A stretch of DNA of 64,000 nt from Saprospiraceae bacterium. GTDB lineage: Bacteria > Bacteroidota > Bacteroidia > Chitinophagales > Saprospiraceae. Below are positions 25,619 to 36,300 of the stretch, in pieces (the first letter of the stretch is position 1; every line of letters begins with the position of its first letter). The stretch covers positions 868,001 to 932,000 of the forward strand of contig JADKBV010000001.1 of the NCBI GenBank assembly GCA_016714895.1. Reading direction: 5' to 3'. Made by a program: the position numbers and the translations under genes. The notes beneath the pieces are model-generated. The model was not told where the DNA came from and ran no database searches. It saw nothing but the letters and a program-made list of their open reading frames with translations.

Positions 25619-26893
25619 CTAAGTTTTCCGTTTTTTCTTCTCTGCAGCCGGAAACAGGATATTATTCAAAATCAGGCGATAACCCGGACTATTCGGATGG
25701 AGGCTGAGATCCGTTTCAGGATCGTTGACAAAATGTTGATAATCTTCAGGGTCGTGTCCCCCGTAAAATGACCAGGTACCATAACCATGTGTTCCGTGGA
25801 TATAACGAACCTCGCCGGCAGATTTGGTTTCTCCGAGAATAAGCACTTCAGGCTTGATCAGGCTTCTTTTGAAAGACGTCGATTGTCCCATAAATCCTTT
25901 GACCGTTTGGGTGTGATTCTGACATAACATAGTGGGAATTGGATCCCATTTGGCTGAAAACTCAAATAAGTTAAAATAATCTACTTCAGGAGTGACTTTT
26001 CGGTTTTTATTGTCAATGTCCGAATGTTCGTAAACCATAGGATTGAGTATTAACTGAAAATCTCTGTATGCAAAAGTTTTCGAATAATCCAGTTTGTTAT
26101 TAGCATCGGGATCATAACCGTCACCGTCATAAACATCAGCACATATGTCAATTCCCTCAGCTGCCAGGGCAATATCATAGGTATCTGTGGCAGAACACAT
26201 CGCAAACATAAATCCTCCGCCTGCAACAAATTCTTTTATTTTTTTGGCTACAGCCAGTTTCAGATGAGACACCTTGGAAAAACCCAGATCTGAAGCCAAT
26301 GCCTCGATTTTTGTTGATTGACTTTATACCAGGCTTGTCCACCCTGATTCCCGTAAAACTTTCCGTACTGACCGGTAAAATCCTCATGATGGAGATGCAA
26401 CCAGTCATATTCAACAAGTTTTTCACCAATGACTTCACGGTCGTATATTTTATCAAAAGGAATCTCTGCATAGGTCAAAACAAGGGTCACCGCATCATCC
26501 CATGGTTGAATCCTCATGCCCATAGGATTAAAATCTGGCGTATATACGGCAATTTTAGGCGCTTTTTCAAGTTTGATGACTTCCTGATTGATTTCCGGAT
26601 TATTTATGGAAGCCCGAATGCTCAACCATTCACTATCGGAAATGACTTCAAAACTGACACCGCGGACTTTACATTCTTTTTCAAAAGTTTTGGTATACGG
26701 AAACGCAAAACTGCCTCCTCTGTAGTTTAGCAAGCCAATATGCTTCTACATTTTGGGTCAATACCCAAAATGTGATACCATAAGCTTTCAGATGGTCTCT
26801 TTGTTTGTCATGCTCCATAGGTATAAAAATATAGGAAGCAAAAACAGAGGCCGTCAAAAAACAGGTTAAAAACAAGCTAAAGAGCAACTTCAT
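25619..26893 (-). pseudogene. 'asparagine synthetase B'-annotated Bacteroidota family protein, two frameshifts
   Basis: Three consecutive reading frames join into one protein of about 424 residues: a signal peptide plus SYIFIPM...HLKAYGITFWVL from 26893, then LNYRGGSF...LHLHHEDFTGQYG, then LGFSKVSHLKLAVAKKIKEFVAGGGFMFAMCSATDTYDIAL to the end (NSPGYRLILNNILFPAA). The first break, near 26732, needs one base removed. The second, in the A5 run (T5 at 26308-26312 on plus), needs one added. Net length is unchanged. The family is usually annotated as asparagine synthetase B but has a signal peptide and none of the usual AsnB glutaminase motifs. It looks like a secreted protein with a Rossmann/glutaminase-like fold of unknown role. 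Confidence 0.8.
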
Positions 26894-27024
26894 GTATTTA
26901 TTTTTAATTCACTGTAACGCAAAATGAGGGTAAAAGATAACAACCAAGGTAAATTTTAACAGAAAAATAAACCTCTGAAGCCTATTAAATGTTTACCTAC
27001 TGATTATTAACTTTAATTCAACAA

Positions 27025-29094
27025 GTGATCAGTTCAATTAGTTTTCCCGACGCAGGAATAGCCCTGTTGATTGCCATATTAACCGGAAGTCTCTATGCAG
27101 CCTTTTTATATTTCAGGGAAAATAAATTTTCCAGCCCGAACTATGCTACCTATATCTTAGCATTTCTTCGGGGATTTGTGGTAGGTTTGATCATTATCCT
27201 GCTTTTTTCTCCGGTTATAAAATCTTTGAAAGAAGAGATTAAACCTCCGATGATCGTTATGGCTCAGGATGTGTCAAATTCATTGGAAGTACAAAAAAAT
27301 CAAGGTTTTATTGATAATTGGAATAGTTTAGGAGGTTCTTTTGCTGAAGATTTTAATGTAAAAAATGTACGTTTTGCCACTAATACCACAGAAGATACTT
27401 TGTCTGCTGCGGAAAAAAAGTCAACCAGTTTTTCCGGGCTGTTTAAATATGTAGATGAAAATTATGCCGACCAGAATGTAGGGGCAGTAATAATGAGCAC
27501 CGACGGAATTTTTAATGAAGGAAGCAATCCGCTTTATCTGGATGCCTTTATCAATACACCGCTTTACATCGTCGCGTTGGGTGATACTACAAAGTATAAA
27601 GATCTGATGGTCAGCGATGTTTTTTATAATAAAATTGTCTACCTCGGTGATAAATTTTCATTACAGATCGATATCAGAGCCTTGAGCGCCCCCAATACAG
27701 CATCAAAACTAATCGTTGAAAACAATGGCAAAAATTGTGGGAAGAAACCATAAAGCCGGATTCAAAGAGTATTTTTAACAAAAATATTGAACTTGAAGCA
27801 CTCAAGGTTGGCATTTCCAAATACAGAATTACTTTAATTCCTTTGGCGGACGAAAAAACAAAACCAATAACTATAAAGATATCTATGTAGAAGTTCTGGA
27901 TGGCAGACAAAAAATCCTGATTTTGGCCAACAGTCCCCACCCTGATATCGCTGCTCTGAAACAGCTCATAGAACAAAATAAAAATTATGAAGCTGAGGTT
28001 GTTTTTGCCGGTGAGAATATAACAAATATAGGAAAATTTGATTTGGCTATTCTTCCACAATCTGCCGTCAGACAAAAATACTATCAAAGCAGAATTAAGT
28101 GCTTTACAGTCAAAAAAGACTCCTTTGTTTTTTATCGTTGGCATGCAGACCTCACTGCCTCAATTTAATCAGGTACAGGAATTGATAACCATTTCCGGAA
28201 ACAGCAAAAATTTTGAAGAAGTGCAGGCTGAAATTGCTACAGGTTTTAATGCCTTTACAGTGTCAGATCCTCTCAAAAGTTCGGTTAAATCATTCCCTCC
28301 CCTCTTGACACCTTTCGGAGAATATAAAACAAAATCAAATACTCAGGTATTTAGCTATCAGAATAAAAAAAATTAAAACCAACTACCCGCAATTGGTTTT
28401 CGGGGAATCAAAAGGAAGCAGAGTTGCTGTTTTTTGCGGAGAAGGTCTTTGGAAATGGCGAATGGCTGATTTTGTTCAATCACAAACCTACGATCAGGTA
28501 GGAGAACTTTTAAATAAATCTCTTCAATGGACCAGCATCAAAGAAGATAAACGAAAATTCAGGATCAACCCGGGAAAAAACATTTATCGGGAAAATGAAC
28601 CAATTTTGGTGGATGCCCAATTGTATAATGACAATTACGAACTTATTAATGAGCCGGATGCAACCTTGGTCATCAGGAGTGAAGAAAATAAAGATTATAC
28701 GTTTACTTTTTCGAAAAGCGGAAACAGCTACCAACTGAATGCAGGCATGTTTCCTCCGGGCACTTACTCAATAAAAGGTTCTGTAACTCATAACAATCGA
28801 TTACAGACAGCTACAAATTCTTTTACCGTGGAAGCTGTCGATCTCGAAAACAATGATCTGGTCGCGAGACACGATGTATTGAGAGGTTTGGTGCAGAAAT
28901 ATGGTGGTAAGGTCATTCGTCCCGATGAAATTCCATCTTTGACGCAATTGATCAAGGAAGATAAAAGTCTGAAACCATCCCTTTTTCAAAGCAATATCAC
29001 CAAGTCCGTTATTCATTTCAAATGGATTTGTTTTTTAATTTTGCTGATGCTTGGATTGGAATGGTTTTTAAGACGGTATCTGGGGTCGTATTAG
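27025..29094 (+). pseudogene. VWA-type membrane protein (BatA-like), four frameshifts
   Basis: Corrected, this is one protein of about 689 residues with two N-terminal helices (residues 8-30 and 40-62). A periplasmic or extracytoplasmic region follows, resembling the von Willebrand A-like proteins of Bacteroidota (IVMAQDVSNSL, VGAVIMSTDGIFNEGSNP, YIVALGDTT). The C-terminus has a last helix at the very end (WICFLILLMLGLEWFLRRY). Breaks: A5 at 27730-27734 (one A short), A6 at 27853-27858 (one short), CC at 28055-28056 (one extra) and A8 at 28365-28372 (one extra). Two losses and two gains cancel, so the whole length divides by three. Start GTG 27025. Function unknown; the VWA and large-ectodomain form suggests envelope assembly or stress. 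Confidence 0.78.
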
Positions 29095-29226
29095 ATAACG
29101 GGCCAGGGGGTTCTGGTTACTTTGAAAAAGGGGGTGTTTTGCAATCGGGACAACAAATCAGTAAAACGTTAAGATTTTACGTGATTAAATTGGTTAAACA
29201 AGGGTATATTGTAATTAAGAAACGAA

Positions 29227-30111
29227 TTATTTGGCAAAAAGTCCGAATATTTCCAATACCCGGTTTTTAATATTTTTGGATATGGTACTCAATGGTAAAT
29301 CATTATTATCTCCGCCAAAAGGATCTTCGATTTCTTCTGCGATAAGCTCAAGACTCGCGAGAACGTAAAAAATAAATGTAGTAACCGGAATGGAATAGTA
29401 ATGTAACGTAAAAGCAAAACCTATCGGCAGGGTGCCAACATAAATGAAAATAAATTTTTTGATAAAAACACTGTAACTGAAAGGGATCGGTGTGTTTTTA
29501 ATCCTTTCGCATCCCCCGCATATATCACTCAGGGATTGAAGTTCTGCATTAAGCAAAATCAAATGATCTCCGGTCAGTACACCTTCCTTATGAAGAGCGT
29601 TTACCCGCTTAAAAATTTGTCCGGCAACAAAATTCGGGTGATGGGTTGCCTCCCCAAAAGTTTTACTTTCTTCAATTTCTTCAAAATCTTTGAGGTGATT
29701 TTTATTTAAATGAATAGCAAGAACACGGCTGTATAAAGGAATATATCTGGCAAAAAACAGAATATCCTCTTTTCTGCTTTTATCAACAAAAGTTTTGATT
29801 TTTAGTGCCAGATTGGTGGACGTATTGACCAATGAGCCCCATAGTTTTCTTCCTTCCCACCAACGGTCATAGGCCGTATTTGTTCTGAATACCAACAACA
29901 TGGATATAGCAAAACCAAGGAGCGTGTGCATGATATTCAGGTTTTTTGCAGCGCTGTTTTCAGATAGTTTAAGATATTCCACTTCAAGATACACAATACC
30001 CCAGGAATAAAAAATAAAAAACAGTAATAAGGGAGTCAATGCTCTGAATGTATCCGCTTTGTGGATGCTGAACAAAGCCACAAACCAATCTTTAGGATTA
30101 TATTGAATCAT
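29227..30111 (-). CDS. bestrophin-family ion channel
   Basis: A 294-residue protein of the bestrophin (formerly UPF0187) family. It opens with YNPKDWFVALFSIHKADTFRALTPLLLFF, with helices near residues 25-45 and 60-80, then NTAYDRWWEGRKLWGSLVN, two more helices near 220-265, and AEEIEDPFGGDNNDLPL near the end. The last block is the family's acidic ring. Bacterial members are pentameric channels, cation-selective in the one best studied. It converges on the VWA gene, with 132 bp between stops and no obvious terminator. Confidence 0.9.
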   Translation of the reverse strand: MIQYNPKDWFVALFSIHKADTFRALTPLLLFFIFYSWGIVYLEVEYLKLSENSAAKNLNIMHTLLGFAISMLLVFRTNTAYDRWWEGRKLWGSLVNTSTNLALKIKTFVDKSRKEDILFFARYIPLYSRVLAIHLNKNHLKDFEEIEESKTFGEATHHPNFVAGQIFKRVNALHKEGVLTGDHLILLNAELQSLSDICGGCERIKNTPIPFSYSVFIKKFIFIYVGTLPIGFAFTLHYYSIPVTTFIFYVLASLELIAEEIEDPFGGDNNDLPLSTISKNIKNRVLEIFGLFAK

Positions 30112-30189
30112 CTATGAAAATTAAAAGAACAAAAGTACACAAATCATTTTTCAAAAAAACCACGTTCATTTTGAAAAAAATCAAGCTTA

Positions 30190-31767
30190 TTATTTGGGAA
30201 TTTTGTACACAACGCCTGCCTCATTTTTAAAAAAAACGGGCATATTTTTTTCTGCTGATGTAACAAATCCGGGAACTTTATCCCAATCCGTATTAGAAAG
30301 ATAGGCTGTCATTCCGTTCAAAATGATATACATATCTCTTCCAATATGTTTTTTTGTATCATAATCCTTGAATACGACAAACTGATTTGTATCGTCATAA
30401 TGTGCATAAAAACTTCCGATATTGGTATTGGCCCCATCCGTAAGGATCCATTTTGGTTGCCGGCTATCTTTTAATACTGCTTCAATCAATGCTTTTTGCC
30501 CTTTGTGGTTTATACTTTGATTATAATGAACATTTTGAATATAAACAGACAGAAGTGCTGAAACGATTAAAAGTAATTTTAAAACCGAAGCGCCTTTAAA
30601 CTTTGGAACCCAAACTGCAGCAATCAAAGGAATAAAAAGCCACCAGGTATTTTCATGTAAAAAATACAAACCTAAAACCAATTGCATAACCCAAAGTAGC
30701 GACAAGACCATCTTTTCCGTAAAGTTACCGGAAGAAAAATGTAAATAACCTTTTGCCATAATGATGGCTCCCAATGGTAAAATATATAAAAAATGTCGCG
30801 GATCATGACACAAAGGCACATAATGTGTGTATGATATGGTCATGAAATTTGCCAACAACATCAATATAATCCACGATAAAGACAGAAATCTGTTGATTGG
30901 TTCCGTATTTTTCCTAAACAAAAACAATAGTACAAATCCCAAAGGCCATAAAAAACCACTTCGGCTCATTTCTACCCAGAGCTTGTATAAAATTCTTTGT
31001 ACAACCACTGAAGCAGGTTGTAATTCATAGGTGCATTCAGAAATATATCTGTTGGTAAAAATAGCATCTACGCGTGCCAAAAAATTTCCTAAAAATACAT
31101 AGTTTAACACTAAATATATCAAACCAAAAAGAAGGATGGATATAGCCGTCGAAACCCAGAAAGTTTGATTTTTTTTCCGGAATATATCTGAGATAAAAAA
31201 GAATAAAAAAAATGGATAGATAATTAAAAAGGTTTCTTTGGAAAAAAAAATCAATAAAAACCCAATCATAAATATCAAGACGTGTATCCATGATTTTACA
31301 GGATTTTCATCAAACTTCTCTTTGAAGTATGCATAAAAACACAATAAAAATCCAAATTCCGTAACAATATCGGGCATTGGTTTTTCAAGATACAAAAGAT
31401 GTAGCGGTGCAAAAATCAAAGACAAAACCATAACAAAAACGGTACTGTAATCTAATGGTTTTTGCCATCGTACAAGCAATAGTATTACTGCTGCTAAAAA
31501 CAAGACAGAAAAAAGGGTATTCGAAAAATCTCCTATATCAAAAATTGAAAATAATAAAGCAAGCGGCAAAAAACCTGCATACCTGTATGCATATAAACTA
31601 TCGTGCTCAAATCTACCATCTGTCCATAATGTTGCCAATCGTGCGTATTCCAGTTCGTCGTAACCCAAATAACCTCCGTGAAAAAACAAAAAATGAATAC
31701 CGGAAAAAAGTAAAAGCAAACCTAATGGCAACACATAATGTAAAAAAGTTTCTTTTTGAAAATTCAT
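30190..31767 (-). CDS. multi-spanning membrane protein, probable GT-C/ArnT-like glycosyltransferase
   Basis: A 525-residue protein with about ten helices and a short soluble C-terminus. FFHGGYLGYDELEYARLA near residues 28-45 is the DE-type first-loop acidic motif seen in GT-C (PMT/ArnT/GT39-like) glycosyltransferases. YLEKPMPDIVTEFGFLLCFYAYF near residue 125 matches the second. Such enzymes use polyprenyl-phosphate sugars outside the membrane. The family call is inference from the layout and the acidic residue. No lipid-A or teichoic context is nearby. Confidence 0.62.
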   Translation of the reverse strand: MNFQKETFLHYVLPLGLLLLFSGIHFLFFHGGYLGYDELEYARLATLWTDGRFEHDSLYAYRYAGFLPLALLFSIFDIGDFSNTLFSVLFLAAVILLLVRWQKPLDYSTVFVMVLSLIFAPLHLLYLEKPMPDIVTEFGFLLCFYAYFKEKFDENPVKSWIHVLIFMIGFLLIFFSKETFLIIYPFFLFFFISDIFRKKNQTFWVSTAISILLFGLIYLVLNYVFLGNFLARVDAIFTNRYISECTYELQPASVVVQRILYKLWVEMSRSGFLWPLGFVLLFLFRKNTEPINRFLSLSWIILMLLANFMTISYTHYVPLCHDPRHFLYILPLGAIIMAKGYLHFSSGNFTEKMVLSLLWVMQLVLGLYFLHENTWWLFIPLIAAVWVPKFKGASVLKLLLIVSALLSVYIQNVHYNQSINHKGQKALIEAVLKDSRQPKWILTDGANTNIGSFYAHYDDTNQFVVFKDYDTKKHIGRDMYIILNGMTAYLSNTDWDKVPGFVTSAEKNMPVFFKNEAGVVYKIPK

Positions 31768-31861
31768 AATATCAAATTCACAGGTAAATGTAATAAATAT
31801 TTAGTTCAGTTCATTATTTTCAACAATTTCAACTTCTGTGATGTTACTTTTAAAAAAGAAT

Positions 31862-32263
31862 ATGCGAATTTTAATCATGTTTTTATCCGTTATTTTTGTT
31901 TTGTCCGCATGTACAAAGGATTCCACCAAAGATGCGGAGAACTCGGAATTAGTCACCGTCAACAATCTTCAGGAATTTGATACCAAAGTAAACTCGGGTA
32001 TTTCCTTAGTGTTTTTTCATGCGACCTGGTGTCCAAAATGTGCAGCACAAAGACCTGAGGTTGAAGCATTAATCGGCGACGGTGAATTAAGTCATGTTTT
32101 TATGGCTCAGGTAGATTTCGAAAAAAACCCTGACATCAAAAATAAATATAATGTTTTCGGATTTCCTACCATACTGATTATAAAAGATGGAGACGTAAGA
32201 CACACATTGACCGGTCAGAATAATAAAAAAGAAGAACTTAAAAAGTTGTTGAAGGCTTTGTAA
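31862..32263 (+). CDS. thioredoxin-family lipoprotein
   Basis: 133 residues from the ATG at 31862. An earlier in-frame start at 31838 would put eight extra residues ahead of the signal. Lipobox LSAC (Cys17), then the thioredoxin fold with SLVFFHATWCPKCAAQRP; the active-site pair is Cys57 and Cys60 in WCPKC. FGFPTILIIKDG holds the cis-proline loop. A periplasmic thiol-disulfide or reductant role is likely. A strong terminator starts 30 bp after the stop. Confidence 0.92.
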   Translation: MRILIMFLSVIFVLSACTKDSTKDAENSELVTVNNLQEFDTKVNSGISLVFFHATWCPKCAAQRPEVEALIGDGELSHVFMAQVDFEKNPDIKNKYNVFGFPTILIIKDGDVRHTLTGQNNKKEELKKLLKAL

Positions 32264-32292
32264 ATATTTTCCTTCTTATAAAATCAGGATAT

Positions 32293-32331
32293 AAAAAAGG
32301 TGAAACCTGGATAAAGTTTCACCTTTTTTTT
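32293..32331. terminator. bidirectional terminator between the thioredoxin and PorP/SprF genes
   Basis: A near-perfect stem of A-run plus GGTGAAAC with GTTTCACC plus T-run, 9-nt loop (32307-32315). T-runs occur on both strands, so it serves the plus gene ending at 32263 and the minus gene ending at 32370. Confidence 0.9.
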
Positions 32332-32369
32332 GAATCGAATCATTTGTGTATATGCGTCGGTAACCCGAC

Positions 32370-33312
32370 TTACTTCATATCAAAATTATAACCTACGTAA
32401 AGTTCAGCGCCGGGCCCTAATTCTCCCAAACCTTTCAACATACCATAATTGGCCAGGACTCCGAGTCGTAGTTTTCCGAATCTCGAACCAAAATCATTGA
32501 GAATAACCCCTCCCTGTGCGGCCATCATACCTGATGAAGCATAACCCAAACCCGCCCAGAATGTATCTTTCATTTCCATCTTGAGTCCATACAAAACATC
32601 TATTACAGATGGTGAAACAAGATTAGCAAAAATGGAAGGTTCAAACATCAGATCATAATTATAAATTTTCCCGCCGACGTTAAAATGCCAATGATTGGCT
32701 CTTTCCTGATCGACTTCATTGACCAATACATTTCCTGAAAAAAGCTGATTGGTGGCCAACCCTATATAAAAACATTTTCGCGATACTCTCTTGTACTGGA
32801 TAAATAAAACAACCCACTCCTGCTGCCGGAAAAAATCCCGTCGTTCTGTTTCTTGAAAGCACTATGTCATTGGCATCATTAAATTTTGTGCCGGCAGGAT
32901 CAAAACTATACATTTGCAGATTGGCAGAAATGCCTAAAGACAATTGATCATATCTGTTAAAAAACTCTTTTATTTTATAAGCATAATTAATTTTTGCCCC
33001 CACTTTACTTACGGGTCCTGTCTGGTCGTAGTGCAGAATAACTCCTGCACTCATATTCGCACTGACAAACGGATATTGAAAAGATATCATTCCTGAAAAA
33101 GGGGCTCCTTCAAATCCTATCCATTGCATTCTGAAAAAACCATCTGTTATCATGTCATTGCCGACCGCCGTTGCTGCAGGATTCCAGAAAGCTCTGGTCT
33201 CAGGCATAAAACTGCTGTTCGGAATTTGTTGGGCTGATATTTTTCCGGTCAAGGTGATAAGTAGACCGGTCAAAATAAATATACTGATTCTGTTATATAA
33301 TTGAGTCAACAT
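32370..33312 (-). pseudogene. PorP/SprF-family type IX secretion membrane protein, one frameshift
   Basis: Two frames join into about 313 residues, the usual length of PorP/SprF proteins. The N-terminus has a signal ending SAQ, then the family opening FMPETRAFWNPAATAVGNDM and FRMQWIGFEGAPFSGMISFQYPF. The second frame from about 32766 gives ATNQLFSGNVLV...KIYNYDLMFEPSIFANL and ends ELYVGYNFDMK. The lesion lies in the A5/T4 stretch 32768-32778 and fits one extra base. SprF-type proteins are outer-membrane partners of T9SS substrates with type B sorting domains. The gene lies 28 bp downstream of such a substrate on the same strand, so the pairing is strong. Confidence 0.87.
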
Positions 33313-33340
33313 AATGCTGTTTTTCTTTTGTTTTATAATA

Positions 33341-36300
33341 TTAATCCCACATAATGGTCAATGCACTTTTGAAAATCTTATCTTCAAAAGTAAGAACGTA
33401 ATAATAAGTATCAGGTGGCAAACGTTCGCCATTGCGCGTTCCGTCAAACAATTCTCCTTCAGCCTGATAATTAAAGCTTTCAAAAACCACATTTCCCCAT
33501 CGATTGTAAATACGAAGTGTATTTTTCGGGAAAGCTTCCAAGCCGATAAATTCCAGAAAATCGTTGTCTCCATCGTTATTAGGCGTAATGATGGATACCG
33601 CAACAAAAGAACTTAAAGGATCTTCCAGCAATCTCACCAATACGCTATCGACATATTCACATCCGTTGATGTCTGTTATAGTCACTGTAAAAACCGTATT
33701 TTCTGTAATCTTAACCTCCGGATTCGGAACGGTGTTTGACCCTGGATCAAATCTGTATTATCCCATTGGTAAAACCTTCCTCCACTTGCATCAAGTTTTA
33801 CCGTTCTGCCTATGATCACGGAGGTGTCCAAACCAGCTGTGACATTGACCGGGGCAAATACATTAACCAGAATTTCTTCCGTATCGGTATTTTCAGGGCA
33901 ATTTATATCTCCGACGACTACACTATATGTTGTGCTTGCAGTCGGACTGGCAATTATCCTGCGCACCGGCATTCAGCGTGAGATCATTTTCCGGACATAA
34001 GGTGATATCTGCAGGTAAAGTGACTGTAGGTGAAGGCCTGGATGTCACCGTTACTGAATCTGTAATTTCACAATTTGCGGCATTACGAACCAATATTCTG
34101 TAGACTCCGTCATTACTGACTACTAAATCCTTTTGGGTCTGTCCCTGAAGTAACACTCCATCTTTGAACCATTGGAAAGAGGTTCCGTTGGTCACCGGCA
34201 TGATTGTTTTTGGCTGACTATCACAAATACTGATTTCTTCCTCCAGTTCCAGGCTTGGATTGGGGGAAACAGTAAGGACCATTTCATCATTTCCCGCACA
34301 TCCGGCCCCGGAAGTGACTGTCACCCTATAGGTTCCGTTTGTATTGGCAACCAAAGTGCGGGCCATACCTACATTGACATTATCTCTTGTCCAACTGTAG
34401 GTCAAACCGGCACCTGCACCGGCATCAAGGGTAATGGATTCTCCCTGACATATGGTTTGGTCTGAACCTATATTAATCAATGGTTTGGGGTTGACCGTAA
34501 GCCTGAACTCATCTCTGGCTTCGCAGTTATTGGGTCCGCCTATTACAGCAATAGTATAAACACCAGGATCTGCTACGGTAATTGAGGTGGTGGTTTGATT
34601 TTCTACCGGCACTCCATTATACAACCAGGTGATATTGGTTGCTGAAGTAACGGCGGTAATGATTCTGGACTCTCCTTCACAAATGGTTATATCCGGACCT
34701 GCATCTACCGTTGGACCGGGCACAAAACTAACCATAACATTGTCAGTTGCAGTACAATCATTTGAACTGGTGACTGTTACAGCATAATTTCCTGCGGTGG
34801 TCACAGCAATTGTGGAATTATTTTCATTAATAGCCACGTTATTTCTCGTCCAAACATATTCTGCACCACCTGTACCTGCATTCAAATTGACAGTGTTTCC
34901 GATACAAGCTACGATATCACTTCCAAGATCGACAACAGGCAAAGGATTTACCGTAACAAGGGTACTGCCCGGAGTAGTACATCCTCCCAGATTGGTTGCT
35001 TCCACGGTGTAGACACCACCCAAAGTTGTCGAATGAATTAATCCGTTTGAAGGAGTAAATATTACATTATCTCTTTTCCAAACATAAGAATCAAACCCGG
35101 ATAAAACTGCAATAATTACCGCGGTCTCACCCTGACATATATCAATAGAAGATGGCATATTGACTGTCGGACTTTGGAAAAAATTGACAGTCACCTCATC
35201 AAATCCTTCACAATCGGCACTATTTCTTACCAAAGCTCTGTATCTGCCGGATTGACCATCCGGAACGATATAGGTCGATCCCACGGCTCCTGTTATGAGG
35301 TTTCCATCAAAAAACCAGCTGTGAGTAAGACTATTGTTGCCAGCATTCAAAACCACAGGGATACCTTCACACACATTTATTACATCATTGCCCAGATTAA
35401 CAACCGGAATTGGGAGAACTGTTACGACAACCGCGTCACTTCCTTTACATCCGGTATTATTGGTGACTTCAAGTCTGTAAGATCCTCCCGATGTGATGTC
35501 AAGCGTCGGACCATTAGCACCAGGGATAAGTGTATTATTTCTAAACCATTCTATTTCTGTAAAACTACCTGTTATGTTAGGTGTAATGGTAAACGTTTCG
35601 TTTTCACAAATTTCCAGATTTTCAGGCAATGTGACAACCGGCGGATTGACAAAAGTAATGTTGACTGACTGTGACTTTGTACATCCTGAACTATGTGTTA
35701 CAGTCACACTGTATACACCACTTACCGTTGCTGACAAAGTACTGGTTACATTGGCTACCGGACTTCCGTTGACCGACCATGCATATGACATTCCATCATT
35801 GCCTGCACTCAAAATTACCGGTAGTCCGGCACAAACCTCCCGGGACCCACCCAGGTCAAAGCTGATAGGACAACAATTTACCGGTGCTGTAAACACATCA
35901 GGTACTAACAGGCTACAATCAGGTAGGTCTGTAAAAAATGCATTTACAGACACCGGAAGTCCGTCAGAATCAAGATTAGTCAACACAACAGTCTGCGGTG
36001 ATGATGTAATATCAAAGAGTTGTCCGTTAACCGAGATTTGTCCGGTTGTCGGTGCCTGATCATAGGTAATAACAACCTCCTGGGTATAAGCATTCGTAGC
36101 CACGACGCAAGGTGTCTGTGCTCCGGCTACCACATCAGTAATGGAACAAGCAGAAAGTATTTGTAAAAGTCTGAAGTTGGTACTGAATCTGGCACAATCT
36201 GAATTTTGAATTTCAAAAAATTCCTGTCCTATTAGATCATCCGGATTAATATTATCTGGCGGTGTCGCTCCTCCGGTTTTATATCGCAAAGTAAATACAC

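Noticed and set aside
29095..29226. A plus-strand open frame running from the end of the VWA gene into the bestrophin gene
   Set aside because: It is a shadow of two real genes, with low-complexity product and no start context.
29417..29432. A second TTGGCAC word on the minus strand, inside the bestrophin gene
   Set aside because: No TTG at the required -12 distance, and it is within coding sequence.
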